Below are positions 1 to 11,620 of a stretch of 64,000 bases of DNA, piece by piece. Within the stretch, counting starts at the first letter, position 1; every line of letters begins with the position of its first letter. The notes below the pieces were generated by a model. It was not told the DNA's origin. It saw nothing but the letters and a program-made list of their open reading frames with translations, and did no database searches. The stretch comes from Ariolimax columbianus (taxonomy: Eukaryota > Mollusca > Gastropoda > Stylommatophora > Arionidae). The stretch lies in NCBI GenBank assembly GCA_036924085.1, contig JAVGWX010000018.1, positions 20,015,464-20,079,463 of the forward strand, read 5' to 3'. The translations under genes were made by a program, and so were the position numbers.

Positions 1-175
1 TCGGCTGTTGTGAGAGCGACGTTCTGGCTAGAGATCGGGTCTTACAGAACGGCTGTTTCGAGATCGACGTTCTGGCCAGAGATCGGGTCTTACAGATCGG
101 ATGTTGTGAGAGCGACGTTCTGACCAGAGATCGGGTCTTACAGATCGGATGTTGTGAGAGCGACGTTCTGTGAAG
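1..175. repeat. 48-bp tandem repeat, cut by window start
   Basis: About 3.6 copies of a 48-bp unit containing TGTTGTGAGAGCGACGTTCT and AGATCGGGTCTTACAG. Copies differ by a few substitutions. The array runs off the left edge, so its true length is unknown. It ends at about 175, where non-repetitive AT-rich sequence begins. No coding potential is apparent. Confidence 0.9.
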
Positions 176-1065
176 GACAAGCTACGTGAAGATTACTCAT
201 TGTGAGCATTCGCAAACAATATAAATTTTCCTTTGCCAAACATTTGTAGCGTTTCAATCGGCTAAATGAACCACACAGCCAAATCTCTTAATTTGATCTT
301 TACTAACAGTTACAGTTGCAGACGAGACAAACCATATAAAGTTGATAACCGATGTGAAATGATAAAAACATCGATTCAAAATTGCACTGATGTCGTGATA
401 TTGCTGTTATGTTCTATATGGCGATAATATATTTCTTTCAGATGTTCTTCTACGCGATATCAACATAAATGACTTTCAAAGAAATTCTTTTTTTATCTGT
501 GTGTGTTCTGTTATCCTGTATCGGGGAGTAGAATTTTATAGTACACTCGAGATGTCTGCACAAATAAGGCGATAAAAACGTGGCAAGCTGAAGGTACAGA
601 TTTCGGAGCTAGACCGCCACTGTAATCTCCAATCCTAGCATTCAATCATGCAGAACAAATGTCAGATGATGAGGTGTAACCAAATGTTGTTTAAACACAG
701 TTTGGTCGTTCGTATTGGAGAACGATCTTGGACCAATGGCTTTACTCATGACATCTCACCACTTTTCATCTTATTGGTTAAAGTCAGAGTGGACGATTAC
801 AGTTCTAGGGCAGCTGAACACCACTTTATGTGTCCATCTGGTGTCAGGAATGCGCACTGCGTACTCGACCCTCTTGATTATTTTGATTCGCATTACTTAC
901 AGCGTCATTGAACGAGGATTGATGTCTGATTTATTTGTTGTCAATGTGGTTGTAGAGAGACTGACGAGGCTTTTCGCTCCTCTATTGCTCTGTGAGAAAT
1001 TAAGTTACTCTGCATCGGCTTTTTCGTAGGTTCCATACATGTTAATGAAGCTAATACTCCATACC
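176..1065. other. Intergenic sequence, nothing recognised
   Basis: AT-rich single-copy-looking DNA. Short overlapping open frames at 648-1029 show no motif, no compositional bias and no splice context that I trust. No RNA gene or tandem repeat is visible. Confidence 0.5.
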
Positions 1066-1215
1066 AGAGGAGCCAGTGGTCTCGAGGTAAGGTCGGGGGT
1101 TCAAATCTCGGTGGAGACACCGGGATTTTTTCACGTTGATCATCCGACAAATATTTCCCATAATCTCTAAGTAGTGAGATCAGACACCCGTATGCAGTAG
1201 CATGATCACAGCTGA
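1066..1215 (+). mobile_element. SINE-4 (tRNA-derived) fragment
   Basis: Contains an AGTGGTCTCG stretch like a tRNA A box and GGGTTCAAATCTC like a B box, followed by GGTGGAGACACCGGGATTTTTTCACG and AGTAGTGAGATCAGAC split over about 100 bp. The same order appears at 12146-12345 (+) and 43850-44045 (-), which defines the family. This copy is degraded and lacks a clear tail. Confidence 0.6.
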
Positions 1216-1349
1216 TGCCGCAGTGGGTCAAACATGCCAAGGTCGATCGGACAAGGAACGGTCTTACCACGCCTGGAACGGCATAAGACTTTCCTTGCAA
1301 TCCAAACGATGCATTTAGCAGACATGTGTGATCCCCGTAGTCATGTATG

Positions 1350-1868
1350 GCTTTGAGGTCTGACCACTTCTTCTTGTTGTTTCAAATACCCATAATGAAT
1401 ATGCATACTCTTTTGTGCGATCTGAAAAGTTGCATTAGCTTTCCTCAAATCTCGAGCATGCTGATCAAGGTGGACCGGTGTCCTACATGCGGTTATGCGG
1501 CTGACTTCATCTGAGTGTCGCTCACTACTACGGGATTCATGTCGATCCCTCATTCCGTTAGCTAGGCTTCCATGAAAATAGCCCATTTCCATGGAGGAAG
1601 TGGTGATATATTTTGCCTGACCCTGAATAACATGTCTGATAAGTATATTTTGCCTGACCCTGACTAACATGTCTGATAAGTATGTTGTGCCTGACCCTGA
1701 CTAACATGTCTGATACGTAAGTTGTGCCTGAACGTGACTAACATGTCGGAAAATTATATTTTGCCTGACCCTGACTAACATGCCTGAAAAGTATATTTTG
1801 CCTGACCCTGACTAACATGCCTGAAAAGTATATTTTGCCTGACCAGACGTTAGTCTTCCTCTCCGAAC
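1350..1868 (-). mobile_element. SINE-2 copy with six or so 37-bp repeats
   Basis: Read on the minus strand it starts with GACTAACGTCTGGTC, runs through about six copies of the 37-bp unit (TGCCTGACCCTGACTAACATG on the plus strand, split by substitutions), then the family body, and ends in a degenerate AAC/AAG tail at 1350-1372. It matches the copies at 12574-13798 and 53055-53415. Its 37-bp units diverge more from each other than those at 13 kb, so this is probably an older copy. Confidence 0.7.
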
Positions 1869-1925
1869 CTCCTATGTAACTCTGATTTTCCTAACGTATG
1901 CTCTATCCAACCCCAGCGCCGTCTA

Positions 1926-2753
1926 ACCTTAAATTAAAGTCTTTATACTGGTTTAGAAGACCCTGCAGAGTCTGTATACAACCAGTTACATTTACATCAC
2001 CTTGCTCTAAAAGCTATGCGCATCCAGTTTATTATTAAATGCATTAACTGTTCCTGCCTCCACTACCTCCCCTGGCAATGCATTCCAAGCAGACACCACT
2101 CTCTGACAAAAAAAATATTTCATAATATCTAATCTGGACCTCTCTTTAGTCAGCGTGTAGCTATGCCTTCGTGTTATTGTGGGTGGCTGTATTTTAAAAA
2201 ACTTGTTATAGCCTAATTTATCCATTCCTCTGATCATCTTATAAACCTGTTTTAAGTCACCACGAATTCTTCTCTCTTCGAGACACTGTAGGCCGGTTTT
2301 TCTGAGTCTTTCCTCATAACTGTAATTCTGGAATCCCACTATCATCTTTGTCGCTCTTTTTTGTATTCTTTCCAGCATGTTTATATCCCCTCTATGATAA
2401 GGACTCCACACCTGTACACAGTACTCCAATCTAGGTCTAACTAAAGCTTTATACAGTTTGACGATCAACTTCCTTACTCCTATGTTTAATATTTCTTTTT
2501 ATCATACCTAACTTTGCATTTGCCTTTTTCACTGCTACCTTAACTTGCTCACTCACCTTTCCTGTATGATCTATTATAACCCCTAGGTCCCTTTCCTTAT
2601 CTATCTTTCTAATATTGTTTTCTCTCATTCTGTAATTATGTTCCATATTGGATCTACCCATGTGGATGACTGTACATTTATCTACATTAAACTCCATTTG
2701 CCAGCTTACAGACCATCCTCGAATTTTATCTAAATTCTAAATTCTATTGACAT
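1926..2753 (-). mobile_element. LINE-C (CR1/L2-like) 5'-truncated copy with 41-bp flanking repeats
   Basis: Minus-strand open segments at 2007-2468 and 2449-2697 encode the C-terminal part of a non-LTR reverse transcriptase. Typical blocks are VRPRLEYCVQVWSPY, then RATKMIVGFQNYSYEERLRK, then RSRLDIMKYFF with AWNALP. The two segments overlap in different frames, so there is at least one frameshift. The copy is flanked by 41-bp direct repeats (1885-1925 and 2754-2794, about three mismatches, core CTATCCAACCCCAGCGCC), which I read as an unusually long target-site duplication. The endonuclease and RT core are missing. Confidence 0.85.
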
Positions 2754-2920
2754 ATTTTCCTAACTTATGCTTTATCCAACCCCAGCGCCTTCTATTGACG
2801 TTATTTCCAGTAATATGTTTGGCTTTTTCCCTTTCCCGTTAGTTATCTTCCCATACCATTTCAATCTCTATATTCATCGCATCCACAGCTTTACCAAAGT
2901 ATAAACCTATTTCAAATGAA

Positions 2921-3870
2921 GTTTAATGGCAAATGCAGTTTAATATAAATAAATGTACAGTCATCCACATGGGTAGATTCAATATGGAACATACTTACAG
3001 AATGGGTGAGAACAATATTAGAAAGATAGATAAGGAAAGGGACCTAGGGGTTATAATAGATCATACAGGTAAGGTGAGTGAGCAAGTTCAGGTAGCAGTG
3101 AATAAGGCAAATGTAATGTTAGGTATTATAAAAAGAAATATTAAACACAGGAGCAAGGAAGTGATTGTCAAACGTATAAAGCATTAGTTAGACCTAGATT
3201 GGAGTACTGTGTACAGGTGTGGAGTCCTTATCGTAGAGGAGATATAAACATACTGGAAAGGATACAAAGAAGAGCGACTAAACTAATAGTGGGATTCCAG
3301 AATTACAGTTACGAGGAAAGACTCAGAAAAACCCGCCTATAGTGTCTAGAAAAGACAAGAATTCGAGGTGACAATACAGGTTTTTAAGATAATCACAGGA
3401 AAGGTAAAATTAGACTATAACAAGTTTTTTTTTCAAAATACAACCACCAACGAGAACAAGAGGGCAGAGCAATAAAATAACTAAAGAAAGGTCCACATTA
3501 GATATTAGGAGATGTGTTTTTAATAAGCGAATGGTGAATATTTGAAATGCATCGCAACAGGTACTAGTGGAGGCAAGAACGATTAATGCATTTAAGAATA
3601 GATTAGATGCGCATAGCTTTTAGATACAGATACAAATTAACTAAAGAAAGGTCCAGATTGGATATTAGGAAATATTTTTCTAGTCAGAGAGTGGTGAATG
3701 CTTGGAATGCATTACCACAAGAGGTGGAGGAGGCCGAGACAGTTAATGCAGTTAAGAATAGATTGGATGTTCATAGTTTTTAGAGCAGAGTGAAGCAGAT
3801 TTCACTGGTTGTCTACAGACTCTGATGAGTCTTCTAAACAAGTATAAAAACGTTAAGTTAAGTTAAGCTA
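2921..3870 (+). mobile_element. LINE-C (CR1/L2-like) decayed copy with duplicated 3' end
   Basis: The open segment 2933-3187 (INKCTVIHMGRFNMEHTYRM and KERDLGVIIDHTGKVSEQV) matches the RT C-terminal region of the minus-strand copy just upstream. Downstream it is broken by stops and frameshifts. The 3' end (ACTAAAGAAAGGTCC to GCGCATAGCTTTTAG) occurs twice, near 3478-3622 and 3643-3782, with clear divergence. That suggests two insertions or a diverged tandem duplication. It ends in a GTTAAGTTAAG tail at about 3852-3870. Confidence 0.85.
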
Positions 3871-4730
3871 TGTTATGTTAAGTTCATCGTTATTTTTGTC
3901 GTTATCCCTTGTTTCAGAAACATACAAGTAAGCTGACTTTACATTGTAGTTGATTAGCTGTGTTTTTTAATATAAGTATTTACAGGTAATTGTTCAGTTA
4001 GTTTACCAGGGCACAAACAAAACAAAACCAACGGTGAAATGATAACTCCCGAGATGAGATAATTAAGTACTTCTGTATTACTTCACAAAACTAACTCCCG
4101 AGATGAGATACACTTTACAACTGTATCTATTCCTTGCAATAATTGTGTCCGTTATTCCTTCTCCTTGGTGAATTGAATTTTCGATAATGAATCAATTCGT
4201 CCAAGAAACCAATGACATCAGAGAGGTCAGATGTCCGGAACTGTTTTCATATTATTCGCTTGCGATGGGTAACTAATAATAATAATAATATTAATAATCC
4301 GAATAGAGACATGTGTCTAGTCTGAAAATCCTCCATTAGAAAACAGTTTTTGATCGCAGAATACTAACAAAAAAGGCCACAAGGAAGATAATATACTATT
4401 TGTTCTGTTATAGGAGAATACATAAGCCATCCCCTTTTAATTTCTTCGCCATTTATTCGGAATATCAATGAACGTGAACATTTTTTGTACGAACAAAGTA
4501 TTGTATTTCAGATGAAGGAAAGTCATCACCATAGTTTGAATTCCACGGGACTTTGTTGTACCTCCTCTCTTTCTGCCTTGTTTTTTTAACTGAACATCAA
4601 ATTTGAAGATTGACAATGCTGTTATTCATGTTTCCATGTCTTCTCTTCTCGTTTATTTCTTTTGCTTGTTCCACTCCTAAAGCTCTTTTCTTCCAACATG
4701 AATAATCTGAAAAGGTGAAAAAATTGATAA
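3871..4730. other. Intergenic, nothing recognised
   Basis: AT-rich sequence with a short AAT microsatellite at about 4274-4295 and a short direct repeat of AACTCCCGAGATGAGATA (4048 and 4092 regions). No gene, SINE box or LINE motif was seen. Confidence 0.5.
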
Positions 4731-5222
4731 ATGTTGTTTTAACTAAATTGTGTTTAATCATCTTTTTGACTATGTGGTTTTAACTAAATTGTGTTAAATC
4801 TTCTTTCTCATTATGTTGTTTTAACTAAATTGTGTTTAATCATCTTTCTTGTTATGTTCATGTTTTCAATTGTTTTTTATTGTTATTGGGTTGTTTTGTT
4901 TTTTTGCATTCGCCTTATTCCTCTATTCCCCTAGGCGGTGTGTGTTGCTCTATGGTTTTTATTTTGCGCCTGTTGGCCCAGGGCACCCGACATCGACCTA
5001 CATTTTATGTAAGGGTCTGCTTCCTCCTGAATTCTAAGGGGTTGCTTCCCCTGGGTAACGGCCGGTTCTTTGATGGGGATCGAACCCAGCACCTCTGGAT
5101 TGTGAGCCGTGTCACTTAACCACTAGGCCACGCCATCCCCATTTGTTGTTTTAACTAAATTGGGATTAATCATCTTTCTGAATGTGTTGTTATTAATGAA
5201 TTGTGTTTATTTATCTTTCTGG
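4731..5222. repeat. About 41-bp minisatellite split by a SINE
   Basis: Units of about 41 bp containing TTTTAACTAAATTGTGTTTAATC occur three to four times at 4731-4860 and about twice more at 5144-5222. The SINE-3 copy at 4890-5140 lies between the two halves, so the array predates the SINE insertion. Confidence 0.75.
4890..5140 (-). mobile_element. SINE-3 (tRNA-derived), near full length
   Basis: On the minus strand it begins GGGGATGGCGTGGCCTAG with TGGTTAAGTG (A-box region), then GGTTCGATCCC (B box), a body containing GGCCAACAGGCGCAAAAT, and an A-rich 3' end. The order and spacing are those of a tRNA-derived SINE transcribed by RNA polymerase III. The bases after the B box do not pair with the 5' GGGGATG to form an acceptor stem in the expected place, so it is not a functional tRNA gene. 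A second copy lies at 23838-24095 (+). Confidence 0.85.
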
Positions 5223-6983
5223 CTATTACAACAAAGTCTTTATCATGCGCATTTCTCATGAGTTTTTTTTTTTTTTACTACCCTCTGTAGAACAACAATT
5301 TTAGCTATCAACGCCATACTTTATTTCTTCTTTTTATGTAGCACGGATATCAGAAATACGTTTTTTTTCTTTTTTAACAAAACTAATATAATATATATAT
5401 AAACGCGTGCTACTAAAACGTCATTTTCTTATTTCACAATTAAATCTTCATCTGTGTGCTACATTTAAGTACTCATGCTTAACTAATGTTAACTCATGTA
5501 TCTCTGTATGCCATATTCAACTGCAAAGAATGCAAACTTATTCACTAAATAAAGTTACAATTCAGAAATCATAGAAACACTCAGTAAACAAGGAACGCAC
5601 AATAGTTTCACACTTGGCCGAAACCTAAACAAAGGGAGTCTACTCTCCGTTTTTCAAAACAATGTTCATTACTGCATTACTACTATTTGCTTAGTCCGTT
5701 AAATCCGAAATTCGTTATATTTCTAACCGTTAAACGGAGAGTTTTAATGATATGTTTACAGTAGAGTAGGTTTTTTTTCATCTTATAGTGTTTACTATAA
5801 ATGTGGAAAATATATTAATTAAACGTTATGTAGAGTACGTATAATTTGATTCAACATTCATTCACAAATGAAATAACGTTTTACGTAATCCCTTGATGTC
5901 CTGAGGCTGGCGGAGGTCCCTGTCTATAGCCCCCTAAAGTCTGTCCCTTTATCCGGCCCTGAGCGGATGTAACCTGTGACTAACCTCACACGTGCGAAAT
6001 TCCAGAACATACGTTTTCGCTTTCTTACGAATCAACAATCTTTACAGAGTCAAACACTGCACATTTTTGTTTGAGAAATCGCACCATTAATTTTGAATAT
6101 TCCTTGAAAATAGAACATCCTAAATTGCTCAAATACCGTAAACGGATGCTTTATCCTTTCATTTCTGTTAATCTCAAGAGGGACATTTGAGTAAAACATT
6201 GAAGCGGAAGACGTTAACAAAAACAACTACTTGTAGCGAGATTTGGCCTTCTACAAAAGCTAATGTGCTGAAATATAAGCTTTGTCGTCAAATTACTACG
6301 CCTCAGCGAGCCTAGAGATTTGGGCTAGTTAGGGGAGACCAAAGAACAAATAGCTACTAAAACGAGCTGCAATATTTCATACGCTTGGCTGCGTTCAAAA
6401 TCGCCGCAAGAACACTTAACAAAGCTTTGCGGCCTTTATTGTATCCAACTCATTTTGTACATTCTGTATTTAATGTACGCTTTCTCGAGTGGCCTTTCAT
6501 ATTGAACAAATATTTACCACGTTAGGTTTGATAACTAAAACATTCAAAAGAGGCAACGGTGCTACGGCCATTGAACGGGTGCAAAAGTTTTCTGGAGCGG
6601 AAAAATGCTGCATACTTTCCTCGAAAATGACCTCTTGAACATCTCTTGAAAACTCGAATAGGGAGAAAAGTGGCATTAGTGCGATGCACAAAACTGAAAA
6701 GTACAAATCGCATCAGCATTCATAAATAATTTCGACCTCAAAATAACCTTCACGATTCTTGGCACGTGATCTGAAGTTAGCAATCAATACCTGACGTGGT
6801 CCTAGAATGTCTCATTGGGACCGTTTCAAAAAAAAAATCCAGTGCGAACATTCGGTCCCAAATATAGTATGACTCCTAGTATCAAGCATGGGGGCGTAGA
6901 AAATGTTGTTTGTGTGGTTCTTTGCTTTTGCATAATTAGTTTGCCAGTACCCTTCACGACTCTACTTAGTTGCCTTCTATGAC
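5223..6983. other. Long intergenic stretch, nothing recognised
   Basis: AT-rich DNA with poly-T runs and a short TA run near 5388. Two overlapping minus-strand open frames near 6497-6719 (65-69 codons) lack motifs. I see no RT, transposase, SINE box or tandem array. Confidence 0.5.
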
Positions 6984-7258
6984 ATGAATAGGGGAGAAAG
7001 ACTGATCAGATATGTCAGTAAGGATCAGGCAAAATGTACTGGCCAAGACCCTCACTTCTGCTTCCTCGTAGCCCTCACTGGAAACGGGCTGTTTTCATGG
7101 CAACCTGACCAACGAGGTGAGGCACAATCAAGCAAAGCACAACCCCCCTGGAGGACACTAGTCCACCTTCATCAGCACGCTAGGAATGGGAGGAAAGCTA
7201 CAGCAGCCCGCCAGTTTTGAGGGGCACATAAGAGTAAACCTCCTCATTGTGGGCATTC
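6984..7258 (+). mobile_element. SINE-2 body whose tail became a 1-kb array
   Basis: Contains one degenerate 37-bp unit (AGACTGATCAGATATGTCAG), then family blocks GGCCAAGACCCTCAC, GGAAACGGGCTG, CCACCTTCATCAGCACGC and CTCATTGTGGGCATTCAACA. These are in the same order as in the reverse complements of the copies at 12574-13798 and 53055-53415. The sequence passes directly into the CAA-rich array at 7255. An open frame here (6984-7220) is incidental. Confidence 0.75.
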
Positions 7259-8272
7259 AACAACAATATCAACAACGACATCAACAACTACATCAACAAC
7301 AATATCAACAACGACATCAACAACAATATCAACAACAATATCAACAACAATATTAACAACAATATCAACAACGACATCAACAACAACAACATCAACAACA
7401 ATATCAACAACGACATCAACAACAATATCAACAACAATATCAACAACAATATTAACAACAATATCAACAACGACATCAACAACAACAACATCAACAACAA
7501 TATCAACAACGACATCAACAACAATATCAACAACAATATTAACAACAATATCAACAACGACATCAACAACAACAACATCAACAACAATATCAACAACGAC
7601 ATCAACAACAATATCAACAACAATATTAACAACAATATCAACAACGACATCAACAACAACAACATCAACAACAATATCAACAACGACATCAACAACAATA
7701 TCAACAACAATATTAACAACAATATCAACAACGACATCAACAACAACAACATCAACAACAATATCAACAACGACATCAACAACAATATCAACAACGACAT
7801 CAACAACAATATCAACAACAATATTAACAACAATATCAACAATGACATCAACAACAACAACATCAACAACAATATCAACAACAACAATATCAACAACGAC
7901 ATCAACAACGACATCAACAACAATATCAACAACAATATCAACAACAATATCAACAACGACATCAACAACAACAACATCAACAACAATATCAACAACAACA
8001 ATATCAACAACGACATCAACAACGACATCAACAACAATATCAACAACGACATCAACAACGACATCAACAACGACATCAACAACGACATCAACAACAACAT
8101 CAACAACAATATTAACAACAATATCAACAACAATATCAACAACAATATCAACAACGACATCAACAACAATATCAACAACAATATCAACAACAACATCAAC
8201 AACAATATCAACAACAATATCAACAACAATATCAACAACAATATCAACAACAATATCAACAACGACATGCAT
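7255..8272. repeat. CAA/CAT minisatellite, about 1 kb
   Basis: An array built from CAACAATAT, CAACGACAT and CAACAA words. Higher-order blocks of about 120 bp recur in the first half. It starts exactly where the (CAA)n tail of the adjoining SINE-2 copy is expected. Because most words are multiples of three bases, long frames stay open on both strands (poly-Asn/Ile one way, Val/Asp or Leu/Ile the other). These frames have no gene context and are not proposed as genes. Confidence 0.95.
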
Positions 8273-8961
8273 AATAAAGTGTTCTTGTTGTTGTTGTTCT
8301 TATCTGAAGTATTTCGTATTGAGCTCTTCACTCTTGATGCCGTATCTCCGGTAGTAGGTTACAGTGGCTCTTGTTATATCCCATGGCGTAATGCAGTGCG
8401 CGGATTCTCGGTAGGTTTATTGCTAAGGAGACCATAGCGTCGATCCCTACTTCGCTGGTCAAGATAGTGTAACACAACTATTGTCCATGAACACGGCTTG
8501 AATGTGAAGTTGGGAGAGGGCCGGAGGGGGGGTGAGGGGGGGGGGAGCTGGGTGGCTGAGCTTCGTTAATATGTTTCATGTGACCCTGGTGTGAGGTGGG
8601 GTCTCGGTCAATATGTTTCACGTGACTCTGACAGGAGGCATGCGAACATGAGAAGATGGACTGGGGTCCTCCTAGCCTTAATGCAATGCGAGGCACCTAG
8701 GAAAAGTTCCCCACTATGGTGATTACAGTTTCAATTCCCCCCTCGTTGACCAGACTGCTGTCTAGCCTGTCACCAGATGCACGACGATTGGACATGACCT
8801 GGGCTTGATCAGCATGTACCAATTGGCCTAGATTACTCTGTGGTCTCTGCAGATCACACCAAAATTCGGGACATTTACGCTGCATAAAAATCGTACAGAG
8901 CGTTCTGGGACATCACACCTGAATACGTCATTTCAAAAACTCTGCTTTCAATTGCGTTAAT
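8273..8961. other. Intergenic with possible ancient SINE-2 scraps
   Basis: Short phrases such as GGTCAATATGTTTCACGTGAC and GGACTGGGGTCCTCC (8600-8670) resemble parts of the SINE-2 body, but the order is scrambled and divergence is high. A G-rich run lies at 8517-8546. No gene is recognised. Confidence 0.35.
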
Positions 8962-9282
8962 AATGTCTTCTTCTTCGTTCGTTTGTTCGTCTCAAACTCC
9001 AACTACCAAGCCCTGAATAGGGCTTTGCAAGTAGCTGGATGTAGTCAGGAGAACAGATTGCCTTGTGTCGCTAGATTACAACTTGACTGCGATATTTTTT
9101 GCAATTTTCGGTCTGACACATCCGACTTCAGCAAGCATTTTTGGGTACCGGGTTAGCTTTCCCTCTTCGATCTCTTCTCCTGAGCCAGTCTGTCATGTTG
9201 CAGCCTGTTATCCAGGATCACCGCATGGAGGTGTAGAAGGGTCTTGGCAGCTCTGAGTTCGCCGACGATGTCGCTAGCAGTC
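8962..9282 (-). mobile_element. SINE-1 copy
   Basis: The plus strand reads CTTCTTCTTCGTTCG (tail complement), then GGGCTTTGCAAGTAGC, the core complement CATCCGACTTCAGCAAGC, GGGTACCGGGTTAGC, and CAGCCTGTTATCCAGGATCA. This is the reverse of the copy at 39378-39740. The 5' end is truncated or degraded near GACGATGTCGCTAGCAG. Confidence 0.85.
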
Positions 9283-9382
9283 AGCTTTTTTAATCCCAAA
9301 ACAGTATCAAACAAAGAAGAACTCCAAACAACGGTCGAGTTCATCACAGAAACTGGTCTGGTGGTGTGAACATCAAAGTTGC

Positions 9383-9680
9383 GAAGAAGAAAAAAAAGAA
9401 GAAGAAGAAGAAAAAGAAAAAGAAGATGAAAAAGCAGAAAAGAAGAAGAAGAAGATGAAGAAAAAGATGAAAAAGAAGAAGAAGAAGAAGAAGAAGAAGA
9501 AGAAGAAAGAAGAAGAAGAAGAAAAAGAAGACAAAGATGAAAAAGAAGAAAAAGGTAGAAGAAGAAGAGGAAGAGGGAAAAATAAGAATAAAAAGACGAT
9601 GAAAGAGAAGAAGAAGAAGAAGAAGAAGAAGAAGAAGAAGAAGAAGAAGAAGAAGAAGAAGAAGAAGAAAAAAAAATTTA
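9383..9680. repeat. GAA/AAG-rich polypurine array
   Basis: About 300 bp of nearly pure purine on the plus strand, mainly GAA with AAA and GAT variants. Long lysine- or leucine-rich open frames here are by-products of the repeat. Similar tracts at 18025, 24583, 38629 and 43436 follow LINE-I or SINE-1 3' ends, but here I see no matching element end on the left. Confidence 0.9.
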
Positions 9681-9944
9681 AGAAGAAGGAGAAACATCTT
9701 ATTTGGGAAACCTTTGAGGAAAGAGAAACACAAAAGGATATAAATCAATAAGGAAAACTTGAAAGCGGATGCACCTAAACGGGTATTTTTTTTAAATAGC
9801 TTCTTTGTCAAGTAACAAGAACAATAAAGTTTTAAACTATTCAGTGGAAACGCTTGCTTCTAGTTCGTAAAAAATGTCACCCAAGAATGCCAAGGAGAGG
9901 CAATATACAAATTCAAGAAATGTGTGAGAGATGGCAAAAGACGT

Positions 9945-11075
9945 TTAGTGTAAATAAATGTACAGTCATTCCCATAGGTGGATCCCAATATAGAATATAA
10001 TTACATGATGGAAGAGACTAATATTAGAAGGATATAAAAGGAAATAGACATAGGGGCTATAATAGATCATACAAGTAAGTTGGCTGAGCAGGGCATGAGC
10101 TGCAGTGGTCAGCGACCCATAGCTGACTGCTAGCGTCGGGACCAGCGGACCAGAGCTGCCAAGACCCTTCTACACCTCCACGCGATGATCCTGGTTAACA
10201 GGCTGCAACAGAGCAGACTGTCTAAGGAGAAAGGATCGAAGAGGGAATGCTAACCCGGTACTGAAAAAATGCTTTCAGAAGTCGGATGTGTTGGACCGAA
10301 AGGTGCAAATATCGCAGTCAAGCTGTAAACTAGGATACAACGCATTCCGTTCTCTGAACCAGATTCTGCTACTTAAGCCCTTTCAGGAGATTGAGAACAA
10401 ACGAAGCCAAACCAAGCCATACAGCTAAGGTGATTGAGCAAGTCCAGGTAGCCCTGAAAAAGACAAATGCAATGTATGATCAAAATAAACATTAAACATA
10501 GGAGCAATGAAAGGATAATCAAATTATAAAAAGCATTAGTTAGACCTAGATTGGGGTACCGTGTTCAGTTGTGGAGTCCTTATCGTAGAGGGGATATACA
10601 TACATGCTAGAAAGGATACAGTGAAAAAACGCAACATCACTGAAAGTGGGATTCCGGAATAAAAGTTATGAGGAAAGACCCAGAAAAACCGACCTACAGT
10701 TTCTAAAGAAGAAAATAATTCGAGGTAATTTAATTTAGGTTTAAAAGATAATCAAGGAAATGATAAGTTAGACTGTAACAAATTATTTCAAAGTACAGTC
10801 GGCAAACAAGAACAAAAAATGCACATCTGCCAATACATTTAATAAAAATCCAGAATAGATATTAGCAAATATTTATTTGTGTCAGAGTTGTGACTGAGTG
10901 GAATGCATTGCCACAGGAAATTGGCGGCGGGGAGGGGGGAAGAGGGGGGGGCGTCAGTTAATCGGTTCAAAAATAAAATGCATGCACTTCGTTATTTAGA
11001 TAAAATTTAGTGGAAGAAACTGGTTGTATACAGACCCTGCACAGTCTTCAAAACCAGTAGAAAGAAGTTAAGTTA
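9945..11075 (+). mobile_element. LINE-C (CR1/L2-like) decayed copy interrupted by SINE-1
   Basis: 9945-10079 carries the GTAAATAAATGTACAGTCAT and ATAATAGATCATACAAG blocks of the RT C-terminal region. It resumes at 10430 with TGATTGAGCAAGTCCAGGTAG and continues to CAGAGTTGTGACTGAGTGG, ending in an AAGTTATGAAGTTATG tail. It has many stops and frameshifts and is non-functional. A G-rich insertion sits at 10924-10951. Confidence 0.8.
10080..10417 (+). mobile_element. SINE-1 copy nested in LINE-C, (CCAAG)n tail
   Basis: Carries GCAGTGGTCAGCGACCCATA, AGACCCTTCTACACCTCC, GTCGGATGTGTTGGACCGAA and the 3' end GAACAAACGAAGCCAAACCAAG. It is bordered by an imperfect 12-bp duplication (CATACAAGTAAG at 10068-10079 and CATACAGCTAAG at 10418-10429). 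LINE-C sequence continues on both sides, so this SINE inserted into an older LINE. Confidence 0.85.
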
Positions 11076-11089
11076 TGAAGTTATGTTAA

Positions 11090-11620
11090 TAGAAAGGTGT
11101 GCAGGCGAGTATACGGCTGTGCAGGCGGGTAAACAGGGGGGCAGGCGGGTATACAGGTGTGCAGGCGGGTAAACAGGTGTAATGGCTGGTATATAGATGT
11201 GCAGGTGTGCAGGCGGGTATACAGGTGTACAGGCGGGTATACAGGTGCACAGACAGGTAAACATGTGTAGAAGCAGACATATAGTTCTGCATGTAAGTAG
11301 ATAGACGTGCAGGTAGGTATACAGGTGCACAGACAGGTAAATAGGTGTAGAAGCCGACATATAGTCATGCATGAAAATAGATAGACGTGCAGGCAGGTAT
11401 ACAGGTGCACAGACAGGTAAATAAGTGCAGAAGCCGACATATAGTCATGCATGAAAATAGATAGACGTGCAGGCAGGTATACAGGTGCACAGACAGGTAA
11501 ATATGTGTAGAAGCAGACATATAGTCATGCATGAAAATAGATAGACGTGCAGGTAGGTATACAGGTGTATCCGCAAATATGTAGATGTGTTTGTTAGTAA
11601 GTAGACATGCAGGCAAAAAT
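11090..11620. repeat. Minisatellite with nested 20-bp and 80-bp periods
   Basis: The first part (11090-11230) is a series of about 20-bp units like GTGCAGGCGGGTATACAG. From about 11260 an 80-bp higher-order unit appears, containing ACATATAGTCATGCATG and ACAGGTGCACAGACAGG, repeated about four times. Minus-strand frames rich in Tyr, Cys and Thr stay open across the array but have no gene-like context. Confidence 0.9.

Noticed and set aside
7247..8437. Open frames of 340-400 codons on both strands (Asn/Ile, Val/Asp, Leu/Ile repeats)
   Set aside because: They exist only because the CAA/CAT array has triplet-based words without stops; open on both strands at once, no gene context.
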